A stretch of DNA of 64,000 nucleotides from Dehalococcoidia bacterium (GTDB lineage: Bacteria > Chloroflexota > Dehalococcoidia > E44-bin15). A model generated the notes under the pieces. The model was not told the DNA's origin and searched no databases. It saw only the letters and a program-made list of their open reading frames with translations. The stretch covers positions 62,001 through 126,000 of the forward strand of contig JBAZMV010000001.1 of NCBI GenBank assembly GCA_041649635.1. The letters run 5' to 3'. Below, piece after piece: positions 32,904 through 41,933 of this stretch. Every line of letters starts with the position of its first letter. The stretch's first letter is position 1. A program made the position numbers and the translations under genes.

Positions 32904-33971
32904 ATGGAAAAACAGATAAAAATACTGATTATGGAGAACATACCGGAGGACGCGGAACGCATAGAGCTAGAGCTTGAAAAGACCGCACTAAATTTTATAT
33001 CTCGGCACATAAAGACGAAGGCTGAATACCTGCACTACCTGGAAAGAGGCGCGGAAGTTATCATCGCCGATTACGGCCTGCCTAACAACAGCGCTATGAA
33101 ATCGCTGGATATATTGAAAGAGCAGGGGCTTGATATCCCCCTGATAATGGTTGCCGACGCTGACTACGAAGACCATGCCGAAGAATGCTTAAATCAGGGA
33201 GCGGCGGATTTCATACTGAAGAATAAGCTGACGCATCTGGGGCCAGCCGTCATTCACGCGCTGGAGAAGAAGCCAATACATAAGGTTGAATCCCGCGTCG
33301 ATAAGGCAGTGCCGTCGGACACGCAGGTAAGGATGCAGAAAGTTTTTGAAGACACGGTCCACGCCCTGGCCCAGGTCACCGAGAGCAGAGACCCCTTCAC
33401 CGCGGGCCACCAGAAAAGGGTCGCTTCCCTGTCTTACGGTATTGCCTACAGGCTCTCCCCCGATAACAATCATGATTTCGCCGAAGTCCTCTATCTGGCC
33501 GGACTTGTACATGATATCGGCAAGGTGGCCGTGCCCATCGAGATCCTGAGCAAGCCGACCGGCATCACCGATCTCGAAATGCAAGTCATTAAGACACACC
33601 CAAAGGTAGGCTACGATATATTAAAGAAAATAGATTTCCCGTGGCCTATCGCCGAAATGGTACTGCAACACCATGAGAGGCTGGACGGCTCAGGTTACCC
33701 CAACAGGCTCAAGTGGAAAGAGATCATGATAGAGGCCAGAATACTGGGCGTCGCGGATGTGGTTGAAGCCATATGCTATCCCCGCTCCTACAGATCCGCT
33801 CTAACCATCGAGCAGGCTATGGAAGAGGTCTCCAAGTACAAAGGCACTTTATACGATCACGACGTCGCTGATGTCTGCACGTCGATCTTCAAAGAAGCCG
33901 GCTTTTCCTTCACACGCGGCCTGGAGGAATGCGACGCGTTGCGCGACGCCAACCTAATGAAACAGCAATAA
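32904..33971 (+). CDS. Response regulator with HD-GYP c-di-GMP phosphodiesterase domain
   Basis: 355 residues from ATG 32904, which has GAGGGG before it. The receiver domain (1-125) keeps the phospho-acceptor D56 in VIIADYGLP and the lysine in FILKNKL, though its usual acidic pair is E11-N12. The HD-GYP domain (about 150-345) has H203-D204 in LVHDIGK and HHERLDGSGYP at 256-266, all expected metal ligands. It should hydrolyse c-di-GMP on a signal from an unlinked kinase. It lies near a c-di-GMP riboswitch and GGDEF gene, which together suggest a local control circuit. Confidence 0.93.
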   Translation: MEKQIKILIMENIPEDAERIELELEKTALNFISRHIKTKAEYLHYLERGAEVIIADYGLPNNSAMKSLDILKEQGLDIPLIMVADADYEDHAEECLNQGAADFILKNKLTHLGPAVIHALEKKPIHKVESRVDKAVPSDTQVRMQKVFEDTVHALAQVTESRDPFTAGHQKRVASLSYGIAYRLSPDNNHDFAEVLYLAGLVHDIGKVAVPIEILSKPTGITDLEMQVIKTHPKVGYDILKKIDFPWPIAEMVLQHHERLDGSGYPNRLKWKEIMIEARILGVADVVEAICYPRSYRSALTIEQAMEEVSKYKGTLYDHDVADVCTSIFKEAGFSFTRGLEECDALRDANLMKQQ

Positions 33972-33986
33972 TCGCAGGTTAAGATA

Positions 33987-34508
33987 ATGGGCATCGTTTC
34001 CGAAACGCTGAAATTCGAAATACCGCCGAAGGAAAAGGTGTTGCTCCTGGTGAAACAGCTAAAGGGCGGCGGCGAGTTCCTCACAGAGATAACGGACTAT
34101 TTCCAGATAGCAACGGACGCCGATAAAGCCATTTGTCTCGCTGCCGTGAACCAGATAACCAAAGACGATCCAATGTTCGTTAAGAACGGAATCGACCTTA
34201 TCATCAGCCAGCTTGACAGCAAATCAGCCCAGGTCAAACTGGAGGCCGGCGAGATCATCACAGGCACCTCTAAAGCCTTTCCCGATGAAGCCGCGAAGGC
34301 AATTCCAGCATTAACGGCAATGGCCGATGACCCGGGAACGATTATCAGATGGAGCGCTGCCAACGGGCTGACCGAGATAGCAAAAAACAACCCGAAAACC
34401 AGGAAAGAGCTGACGCGATTTTTCAAAGCAGCGGTCAAAAAGGAGAAGCAGTCCTCGGTGCGTAATGTCTATCTTGAAGCCCTATCTGACATTGGCAAAG
34501 GCAAATAA
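33987..34508 (+). CDS. HEAT-repeat-like small protein
   Basis: A 173-residue all-helical protein. Repeating units such as AQVKLEAGEIITGTSKAFPDE and IIRWSAANGLTEIAKNNP show the HEAT/armadillo pattern of paired helices with a central Asp/Arg. Such folds mediate protein-protein contact and lack catalysis. It starts 15 bases after the HD-GYP gene, so may act with it. No specific partner can be named. Confidence 0.7.
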   Translation: MGIVSETLKFEIPPKEKVLLLVKQLKGGGEFLTEITDYFQIATDADKAICLAAVNQITKDDPMFVKNGIDLIISQLDSKSAQVKLEAGEIITGTSKAFPDEAAKAIPALTAMADDPGTIIRWSAANGLTEIAKNNPKTRKELTRFFKAAVKKEKQSSVRNVYLEALSDIGKGK

Positions 34509-34541
34509 TATTCTTAAATGACTTCCCCATGGAGGGTCGGT

Positions 34542-35012
34542 ATGGCGACTAAAAAGAAATCCTGGCGCGAAAAGCTGAATGACAGCAAAGACCTGCCTCG
34601 CGTAGAAGTCATAGACGATAGGATGAGCAAACGCTGGGGCACCGGTACGTTCGTGATACCGGCTCCGATCGAGGTCGATGAGATAATGCGACGGGTTCCT
34701 AAAGGCAAACTCATCACGATAAGCGAGATCCGCCAGAAGCTTGCGGAGAAACATGGCGCTACCATAGGCTGCCCGCTGACCACAGGCATATTCGCTTGGA
34801 TAGCCGCCAACGCCGCCGATGAAGCCCTAAGCTCAGGCGAGAAGAACATCACGCCTTATTGGCGCACGCTGAAATCGGGCGGCGTGCTGAACGAGAAATA
34901 CCCCGGCGGCATAGAAGGTCAGAGGAAGCTCCTTGAAAACGAAGGTTTCAAGGTAGTGCAAAAAGGCAAGAAGTGCGCTGTGGCCGACTTTGAAAAATAT
35001 CTTTACACATAG
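34542..35012 (+). CDS. MGMT-like (alkyltransferase-like) DNA-binding protein
   Basis: 156 residues from ATG 34542 behind GGAGGG. The central part, RRVPKGKLITISEIRQKLAEKHGATIGCPLTTGIFAWIAANAA, resembles the winged-helix domain of O6-methylguanine transferases; GCPLTTGIF replaces the PCHRV active site, so a standard alkyl transfer is unlikely. It belongs to a broad set of MGMT-family proteins without that motif. The single Cys at this spot could still be reactive. Role unproven. Confidence 0.75.
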   Translation: MATKKKSWREKLNDSKDLPRVEVIDDRMSKRWGTGTFVIPAPIEVDEIMRRVPKGKLITISEIRQKLAEKHGATIGCPLTTGIFAWIAANAADEALSSGEKNITPYWRTLKSGGVLNEKYPGGIEGQRKLLENEGFKVVQKGKKCAVADFEKYLYT

Positions 35013-35093
35013 CCTTTCGGCTAGAATCTCTGGTATAATCCATAAAGTTAAATTCCTTCATAAACGACATCACGTCGAATAGAGCCCTTAAGC

Positions 35094-35181
<88 letters not shown>

Positions 35182-35364
35182 TATTCCTCAATTCCCCGAT
35201 ATATTCAAAATTCGCACAATTTAGAAAAAACAGGGGGTTCTCTTGCATTTCGCGACATGATGTGGAAACCTTCTCCCTTCTAAAAACAGACGTGTGCTAA
35301 ATCAATCAGGGAATCGGAAACATGAAAGTAAACTAATCGAGCCGTAGATTTGAGCGCATCACCA

Positions 35365-35396
35365 ACCCCCGCCGGACAAAGCGGGGGTATTTTTTT
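35365..35396 (+). terminator. Intrinsic terminator upstream of dprA
   Basis: ACCCCCGC (35365-35372) pairs with GCGGGGGT (35381-35388), then A and seven T. It probably ends transcription from the tRNA-Ser gene before the dprA operon begins at 35429. Confidence 0.88.
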
Positions 35397-35428
35397 ACCC
35401 TGACTCATGTGCTAGAATAACCTAGTTT

Positions 35429-36544
35429 ATGAACGAGACAAAATTCTGGGTGGGATTTTCGCTGATACCGGGGATGGGACGCGCCCGCATCTCCAGGCTG
35501 GCAGGCTATTTCTCCAGCATGGAGCAGGCCTGGCAGGCCAACGCCGCCGAACTGGAAGCGGCCGGGCTCGATGCCAAATCCGTGCAATCGATCTTGTCCA
35601 ACCGCTCCAAACTGTCGCTCGAAGACGAGATGGAAAAGCTGGAGCGGTACAAGGTAAAGGCTATAACGATTACCGATGAAGCTTATCCCGCAATGCTCAA
35701 GGAGATATACGACCCCCCGCCGCTGCTCTACATCAGGGGCGGCTTTGCCCCCCAGGACGAGTGGTCGCTGTCCGTAGTCGGCACGCGCTACCCGACATAC
35801 TACGGACGCGAGGTGACGCAGCAGATAGCGGGAGCGCTGGCCGGCAATCGCATAACTATTATCAGCGGGCTGGCCAAAGGAATCGACTCGATAGCTCACA
35901 GGGCGGCGCTGGACGCGGGAGGGCGCACCATCGCCGTGCTCGGCTGCGGGCTGGATATCGTCTATCCCAGCCAGCACGCCAACCTGGCGCGGGACATAAT
36001 CGAGCAGGGCGCTCTCGTCAGCGAGTACCCGCTGGGCACGCCGCCCAGGAGGGAGAACTTCCCCCTGCGCAACAGGATAATGAGCGGGTTGAGCCTGGGC
36101 GTACTGATAGTCGAAGGGAAAAAGGAAAGCGGCGCAAGGATAACCGTGGAACGGGCCATCGAGCAGAACCGCGAGGTCTTCGCCATACCCGGAAGCGTGC
36201 TCTCGCCAACGAGCTGGCTGCCAAACAGGCTGATTCAGGAGGGGGCTAAACTCGTTCGTAACGCCGAGGACATCATGGAGGAACTCAACCTTACCATGGC
36301 GGTGCAGCATGTTGAGGCCAAATCGCTGATCCCTGCGACTAAGATGGAATCCGTTATACTACAATACATATCGGCGGAACCGACACATATCGATGAGGTG
36401 CGCAGGCAGTGCTCACTGCCTATAGCGACCATATCCAGCACCCTGGCCATGATGGAGCTTAAAGGTATGGTCAGGCAGGTGGGCGGCATGAACTACGTGA
36501 CAGCGAGAGAATCGCGGGAAGAATACAGGGTGAAAATAAACTAA
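35429..36544 (+). CDS. dprA: DNA-processing protein DprA
   Basis: A 371-residue DprA. The N-terminal helix-hairpin-helix region includes IPGMGRARISRLAGYF; the Rossmann-like core has VVGTRYPTYYGREVT near residue 115, SGLAKGIDSIAHRAAL and LGCGLDIVYPSQH. A winged-helix end (about 300-371) is present. It loads RecA on incoming single-stranded DNA in natural transformation. Its stop overlaps the topA start (TAATG). It heads the longest housekeeping operon in the window. Confidence 0.95.
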   Translation: MNETKFWVGFSLIPGMGRARISRLAGYFSSMEQAWQANAAELEAAGLDAKSVQSILSNRSKLSLEDEMEKLERYKVKAITITDEAYPAMLKEIYDPPPLLYIRGGFAPQDEWSLSVVGTRYPTYYGREVTQQIAGALAGNRITIISGLAKGIDSIAHRAALDAGGRTIAVLGCGLDIVYPSQHANLARDIIEQGALVSEYPLGTPPRRENFPLRNRIMSGLSLGVLIVEGKKESGARITVERAIEQNREVFAIPGSVLSPTSWLPNRLIQEGAKLVRNAEDIMEELNLTMAVQHVEAKSLIPATKMESVILQYISAEPTHIDEVRRQCSLPIATISSTLAMMELKGMVRQVGGMNYVTARESREEYRVKIN

Positions 36545-38883
36545 TGACTAAAAAGAAATCGACTAAATCGACCAGAGCGAAGATATCAACAAGAACGAAA
36601 TCGAAAGCCAAAACCGGGGCTCGATCGTCGGGCGGAAGCCTTGTAATCGTTGAGTCTCCGGCCAAGGCCAGGACCATCACCAAGATGCTGGGCGGCGGCT
36701 ATAAGGTGAAAGCATCCGTCGGCCACGTTCGCGACTTACCCCAGAAACGGCTGGGCGTAGATATAAAGGAAAAAACGTTCGCTCCCAAGTATGAGGTGCC
36801 CAAAGAGAAGCGCGATGTGGTCAACGAACTGAAGGAAGCCGCACAGAGTTCTTCAGCGGTCTATCTGGCCACCGACCCCGACAGGGAAGGGGAGGCCATC
36901 TCCTGGCACCTGGTGGAAGCTGTCGGGCTGGACGGCATGCCGGTCAAGAGAGTGGAATTTCACGAGCTGACCCAGGATGCGGTAACGGAGGCCTTCAAAC
37001 ACCCGCGCGACATAGACATGGACCTGGTCAACGCGCAGCAGGCCAGGCGTATTCTCGACCGCCTGGTAGGGTACAAGCTGAGCCCGCTGCTGTGCCAGAA
37101 AATCAGGCGCGGCCTTTCCGCGGGCAGGGTGCAATCGGTGGCACTCAAGATGGTGGTCAACAGAGAGCGGGAGATATTAAACTTCGTCCCGATAGAGTAC
37201 TGGTCCATCGACGCGCTGTTAGAGAAGGCGGCGACTAAAGAGCAGTTCACCGCCGCCTTTATCGGCAATATGAACGGCACCAAGATTGACATAAGCAGCA
37301 AAGAAGAGTCATCGAAACTAATCGAAGAACTGAAGTCCGCCGACTACAAGGTCGCCGGCATACGAAGAAAAGACGTGCTGCGACAGCCGTCGGCTCCGTT
37401 CACAACCAGCACACTGCAGCAGGAGGCCTGGCGCAAGCTGCGATTCAGCGCGCAACGCACCATGTCCATCGCCCAGCAATTGTACGAGGGGCTATCCATG
37501 GGCAAAGAGGGATCGGTGGGCCTCATCACCTACATGCGCACCGACTCCATTCGAGTGACACCATCTGCGATAGAGGAGACGCGCGCGTATATCCATAGTA
37601 AATACGGCGAGGCGTTCCTGCCGAAACATGCCCGCGTCTTCACCAGGAAAGCAAAGGGAGCGCAGGAGGCGCACGAAGCTATAAGGCCGACATCGATCGG
37701 GCGCGAGCCGTCTGCGATTAAGTCACACCTAAGCCAGGACCAGTTCCGTTTATACGAGCTGATATGGAAACGCATGGTGTCTAGCCAGATGTCGCCCGTA
37801 ATAATCGATACGACCACAGCCGATATCGAAGCCAGGACCCGTAAAGAGGGGAACGCTTATCTATTCCGGGCGGCCAGCTCGGCTGTGAAATTCCAGGGCT
37901 TTTCCATACTTTACAGCGAAGGCAAGGATGAGTCCGACGACGAAAACAACAAGACGCCGCTGCCTGATATGGCAAAAGGCGACCATCTCAATCTCATAGA
38001 TCTTAAACCGGAACAGCATTTCACCCAACCTCCCTCCCGTTACACCCAGGCCACGCTGATAAAGGCGCTTGAGGAGTGGGGCATCGGAAGGCCTTCGACC
38101 TACGCGCCGATCCTGGGCGTCATACAGGTAAGGGATTACATCGTACAGGAAAGCGGGCGTTTTAAGCCAACCGACTTAGGCATGCAGGTGAGCGACATGC
38201 TCAGCGAGCATTTCCCCAATATCGTCGATTTCGGGTTTACGGCGCAGATGGAGGAAGGGCTGGACCTCATCGCGCAGGGAAAGAAAGACTGGGTTCCGTA
38301 CGTCAGCGATTTTTACGAACCGTTCGAGGCCACGCTCCAAACGGCTAAATCGAAAGTAGAAAAGGTGCCGGACGAACCGACGGATGAAATCTGCGAGAAA
38401 TGCGGCGCACCGATGGTTATTAAGAACGGCCGCTACGGCAAGTTCATGGCCTGCTCCGGCTACCCTGAATGCAAGAACGCGAAACCGCTTGGCAAGGGAG
38501 ATGTAGCCGAGGAGAAAACAGGAGAAGACTGTCCCACCTGCGGCAAGCCCATGGTCGTCAAATCGGGGCGCTTCGGCAAATTCATCGCTTGTACTGACTA
38601 CCCTAAATGCAGAACGACGAAGCAGATCCTTAAGAAGATAGGCGTCGCCTGCCCCAAGTGCGGACGCGACATCGTGCAGCGCAGGAGCAAGAAGAAACGT
38701 AATTTCTACGGGTGTTCGGGTTATCCCGACTGCGATTTCACGTCGAACGTCAAACCGGTACCAAATCCATGTCCGCAATGCCGCGGCCTCATGGTAATGA
38801 GCGGCAAGAACGCGGCTAAATGCACGCAATGCGGTTTCAGCGAATCCAGCGACAAGCTGGAAGGGGAGGCCGTTAAAAAATGA
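36544..38883 (+). CDS. topA: DNA topoisomerase I
   Basis: A 779-residue type IA topoisomerase. A Lys-rich N-terminal extension of about 35 residues precedes the Toprim motif LVIVESPAKARTITK. The active tyrosine is in GLITYMRTDSIR (near 327), and GRPSTYAPI and SAGRVQSVAL are conserved. The C-terminus has four Topo_C4 zinc fingers starting CEKCGAPM, CPTCGKPM, CPKCGRDI and CPQCRGLM. It relaxes negatively supercoiled DNA. Confidence 0.97.
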   Translation: MTKKKSTKSTRAKISTRTKSKAKTGARSSGGSLVIVESPAKARTITKMLGGGYKVKASVGHVRDLPQKRLGVDIKEKTFAPKYEVPKEKRDVVNELKEAAQSSSAVYLATDPDREGEAISWHLVEAVGLDGMPVKRVEFHELTQDAVTEAFKHPRDIDMDLVNAQQARRILDRLVGYKLSPLLCQKIRRGLSAGRVQSVALKMVVNREREILNFVPIEYWSIDALLEKAATKEQFTAAFIGNMNGTKIDISSKEESSKLIEELKSADYKVAGIRRKDVLRQPSAPFTTSTLQQEAWRKLRFSAQRTMSIAQQLYEGLSMGKEGSVGLITYMRTDSIRVTPSAIEETRAYIHSKYGEAFLPKHARVFTRKAKGAQEAHEAIRPTSIGREPSAIKSHLSQDQFRLYELIWKRMVSSQMSPVIIDTTTADIEARTRKEGNAYLFRAASSAVKFQGFSILYSEGKDESDDENNKTPLPDMAKGDHLNLIDLKPEQHFTQPPSRYTQATLIKALEEWGIGRPSTYAPILGVIQVRDYIVQESGRFKPTDLGMQVSDMLSEHFPNIVDFGFTAQMEEGLDLIAQGKKDWVPYVSDFYEPFEATLQTAKSKVEKVPDEPTDEICEKCGAPMVIKNGRYGKFMACSGYPECKNAKPLGKGDVAEEKTGEDCPTCGKPMVVKSGRFGKFIACTDYPKCRTTKQILKKIGVACPKCGRDIVQRRSKKKRNFYGCSGYPDCDFTSNVKPVPNPCPQCRGLMVMSGKNAAKCTQCGFSESSDKLEGEAVKK

Positions 38884-39818
38884 TCCCGTTCCTGCAGGAT
38901 GAGAAAAGCATGGCCGTATTGTTTGGCGATTTCAAACGCTATCTTGAGATCGAGCGCCACGCATCGCCATATACGCTGCGCAACTACCTGCATGACCTGC
39001 GTCACTTCATAGATTACGCCGTTAAGGAGAATGTTGCGACGCTGGAGGATGTGGATATCCAATTGTTGCGCCGATATATCGCCTCGCTGCTGGAAGGCGG
39101 ATACGAGAAATCCAGCATCGCGCGCAAGCTCAGCGCGCTGCGCTCGTTCTACGCCTATCTCACCCGTATGAATATCATCACGGAAAATCCGCTGCTTACA
39201 ATATCCTCGCCCAAGCTGACCAAGAGGCTCCCTTCTTTCCTTTCCAACGACGAGGTCAAGAAACTGATAACGGCTCCGGATGCCAGCACCCCGCTGGGCA
39301 TGCGGGACAAGGCCATACTGGAGTTGCTCTACGCGTCAGGTCTGCGTGTAAGCGAGATCGCCGGCCTCGATATCATGAACGTCAACCTGGAGGAACGCGA
39401 GATCCGCGTGCTGGGCAAGGGCTCCAAGGAACGCATCACGCTCATGGGCAAGCCCGCCGTGAACGCCATCGAATGCTACCTGCGCGAAGGTCGGCCGAAG
39501 CTCACGGGGAAACGCTCCACCGACGCGCTTTTTCTGAATCGATACGGACGGAGACTATCGAAGCGTTCCATCGAGGAGACGCTGTCCTATTACGCTAAAG
39601 CGGCAGGGCTCACCAAGAGGGTCTTCCCGCACATGATACGCCACAGCTTCGCAACACATCTGCTCGACGGCGGCGCGGACCTGAGAGTTGTGCAGGAGCT
39701 GCTGGGCCATGCCAATCTGGCCACCACTCAGATATACACGCATGTTACTCAGACGCAGGCGAGAAAGGTTTATCTGGCCTCGCATCCCAGGGCCAGGAAG
39801 CAGGGGGGATCATCATGA
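38880..39818 (+). CDS. xerC: Tyrosine recombinase XerC/XerD
   Basis: A 312-residue XerC/D-type recombinase of normal length. The N-terminal SAM-like domain is residues ~15-100 (YLEIERHASPYTLRNYLHDLRHF), and the catalytic residues fall in ASGLRVSEIAGLD, HMIRHSFATHLLDGG and LLGHANLATTQIYTHV (R, K, H, R, H, Y set). It resolves chromosome dimers at dif. It overlaps topA by four bases. The C or D subtype is not settled. Confidence 0.93.
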   Translation: MIPFLQDEKSMAVLFGDFKRYLEIERHASPYTLRNYLHDLRHFIDYAVKENVATLEDVDIQLLRRYIASLLEGGYEKSSIARKLSALRSFYAYLTRMNIITENPLLTISSPKLTKRLPSFLSNDEVKKLITAPDASTPLGMRDKAILELLYASGLRVSEIAGLDIMNVNLEEREIRVLGKGSKERITLMGKPAVNAIECYLREGRPKLTGKRSTDALFLNRYGRRLSKRSIEETLSYYAKAAGLTKRVFPHMIRHSFATHLLDGGADLRVVQELLGHANLATTQIYTHVTQTQARKVYLASHPRARKQGGSS

Positions 39819-40255
39819 AGATATTGCTCATACATGGCCCCAATTTAAATATGCTGGGCAAAAGGAATCGCGATCTGTACGGCGACAAGACCCTGCCCGA
39901 GCTTGAAGCCGCTGTTACAAAGCGTGCCAGGGAGCTGGGCGCCTCGGTGAAGACATATCAGTCGAACCATGAAGGCGCGCTTATCGATTTTATTCAAGAC
40001 GAGGCGCCTAAAGCCGACGGGATAATAATAAACCCGGGGGCGCTCACACACTACGGATTATCCTTAAGAGATGCGCTGGAAGACAGCAACCTACCGATTG
40101 TCGAAGTTCACCTCTCCGATATACACCATCGCGAGGAGTGGCGCAGGAAATCCGTCATCGAGGACCTGGCCAAGACGCAGATTTCCGGTCTCGGCTGGCA
40201 GGGTTATATCGATGCGGTCGATTTTTTAATAGCTCTCCTCAAGAAGAAAAAATGA
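39815..40255 (+). CDS. aroQ: 3-dehydroquinate dehydratase, type II
   Basis: A 146-residue type II dehydroquinase for the shikimate pathway. It keeps LIHGPNLNMLGKRNRDLYG (catalytic Tyr), YQSNHEGALID, INPGALTHYGLSLRDAL and EVHLSDIHHREEWR. It makes 3-dehydroshikimate. It overlaps the previous gene by four bases and the next gene by four bases. Confidence 0.96.
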   Translation: MKILLIHGPNLNMLGKRNRDLYGDKTLPELEAAVTKRARELGASVKTYQSNHEGALIDFIQDEAPKADGIIINPGALTHYGLSLRDALEDSNLPIVEVHLSDIHHREEWRRKSVIEDLAKTQISGLGWQGYIDAVDFLIALLKKKK

Positions 40256-41310
40256 CGGGACGCCTGAATAAGATAAGACAGCAGGTCGACGGGAAAGGAC
40301 TGGATGCCCTTTTTGTTTCGCAGGCGGAGAACCGCCGCTACCTCAGCGGATTCACCGGATCGGCGGGATATCTTCTCATCACGCAAAACGATGCCGTTCT
40401 TGCAACCGATTTTCGCTATGTCGAGCAGGCCGAGAGCCAGGCACCCGAGTTCAAAATATTACAAAAGCAGGGAGCTCTTTCAAAGTGGTTTAATGAATTG
40501 ATTTCATCTTTCGATATAAAGAGGATCGGTTTCGACGCTAACGATGTTTCTTTCGCGACGTATCGCTCAATCACGGCCGACATCCATGGAAAAGAGCTGG
40601 TTCCGACCGAAGGCCTCGTCGAATCGCTGCGCGCCGTTAAGGATGACGACGAGTTGGCGCTAATAATGAAAGCCGTTGCCGTAAGCGACGCCGCCTTCGA
40701 AAAAGTGGCCGCCGGGATGCAGGTCGGCATGACCGAAGCTGAAGTGGCATGGGAATTGGAAAAGACCATGCGCGAGAACGGAAGCGGCGTAATGCCCTTC
40801 GACATCATAGTGGCCTCCGGCCCCAACGCGGCTAAGCCCCACCACCAGCCCACGGACCGCCCCATCGTCGCCGGCGAACCGGTTATCATAGATATGGGCG
40901 CAAGCGTCGGCGGGTACACCAGCGACCTGTCGCGGACTATTTGCATGGGGAAAAAGGGTGGAAAATTTGATAAAATATATGACTTGGTACTGGGAGCGCA
41001 GCTCACCGCCATCGCCACTATAGAATCGGGTATGACGGGCGATACGGCAGACGGCCTGGCGCGGACGGTCATCGAACAGGGAGGATACGGGGAGCACTTC
41101 GGGCACGGGCTGGGTCATGGGGTGGGGCTGGCCACGCATGAGGCGCCGCGGGTGGGGCGGGAATCGAAGGACATACTAACGGACGGCATGGTGTTCACCA
41201 TCGAGCCCGGCATATATATCAGCGGATGGGGAGGCGTGCGCATAGAGGACATGGCGGTTTTGAAAGATGGAAGAGCGACGGTGCTCACTAAAGCAAAGAA
41301 GCTAGAGTAG
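40252..41310 (+). CDS. Xaa-Pro aminopeptidase (M24B family)
   Basis: 352 residues from ATG 40252, overlapping the aroQ stop as ATGA. The C-terminal creatinase-fold domain holds the metal ligands in VIIDMGASVGGYTSDLSRT (two Asp), GHGLGHGVGL (His), FTIEPGIYI (Glu) and VRIEDMAVL (Glu). The N-terminal domain has RRYLSGFTGSAGYLLIT. It cleaves N-terminal residues before proline. Confidence 0.93.
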   Translation: MTGRLNKIRQQVDGKGLDALFVSQAENRRYLSGFTGSAGYLLITQNDAVLATDFRYVEQAESQAPEFKILQKQGALSKWFNELISSFDIKRIGFDANDVSFATYRSITADIHGKELVPTEGLVESLRAVKDDDELALIMKAVAVSDAAFEKVAAGMQVGMTEAEVAWELEKTMRENGSGVMPFDIIVASGPNAAKPHHQPTDRPIVAGEPVIIDMGASVGGYTSDLSRTICMGKKGGKFDKIYDLVLGAQLTAIATIESGMTGDTADGLARTVIEQGGYGEHFGHGLGHGVGLATHEAPRVGRESKDILTDGMVFTIEPGIYISGWGGVRIEDMAVLKDGRATVLTKAKKLE

Positions 41311-41372
41311 TTCCACTGGAGTCTATGTATTCCGGTTTATATACAATCGAATACGTCGAGAGGATGGGATAA

Positions 41373-41933
41373 ATGATAGGAACGGGTGACATTAAGAAGG
41401 GACTCACGATCGTGATCAGCGGCACGCTGTACCAGATCGTAGACTGGCAACACATCAAGTCCGGACGAGGCTCTGCTCAGATAAAGCTGAAACTTAGAGA
41501 CCTTCGCGGAGGACATACGATTGAATACACCTGCCAGTCGGGAGAGAAATTTGAGCGGGCGACTCTCGACCGGCACACGGTACAGTTCTTATATAACGAC
41601 GGCGACCTTTATTATTTCATGGACGCCGACACCTTCGAGCAGACGCCGCTTAATAAAAAGACGCTGGATGATGCGGTAAACTACCTCAAGGAAGGTCTGA
41701 AGATCGACCTGCTCACATACAAGGAAGAGGTCGTCAGCGTGGAGCTTCCCAACTCGGTCGAGCTTGAGGTCATCGAGACCGATCCGGGCTACAGGGGTGA
41801 CACCGCGACCAACGTCAACAAACCCGGAAAGCTGGAGACCGGGCTTACCATACCGATACCGCTTTTCGTCAACCAGGGGGACAGGATACGCGTCGATACG
41901 CGCAGCGGCCAATACCTTGAAAGGGTGAACTAG
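41373..41933 (+). CDS. efp: Translation elongation factor P
   Basis: A 186-residue EF-P with three beta-barrel domains and the conserved C-terminal IRVDTRSGQYLERVN. It relieves ribosome stalling at polyproline. The tip residue that is often modified is Arg32 (KSGRGSA), not Lys. The Pro-rich surface proteins of this genome (TPTP linkers) make the factor relevant. It abuts xseA with no gap. Confidence 0.95.
   Translation: MIGTGDIKKGLTIVISGTLYQIVDWQHIKSGRGSAQIKLKLRDLRGGHTIEYTCQSGEKFERATLDRHTVQFLYNDGDLYYFMDADTFEQTPLNKKTLDDAVNYLKEGLKIDLLTYKEEVVSVELPNSVELEVIETDPGYRGDTATNVNKPGKLETGLTIPIPLFVNQGDRIRVDTRSGQYLERVN

Noticed and set aside
34542..35012. Standard O6-methylguanine-DNA methyltransferase
   Set aside because: The PCHRV active-site motif is absent; only the helix-turn-helix-like part resembles MGMT.
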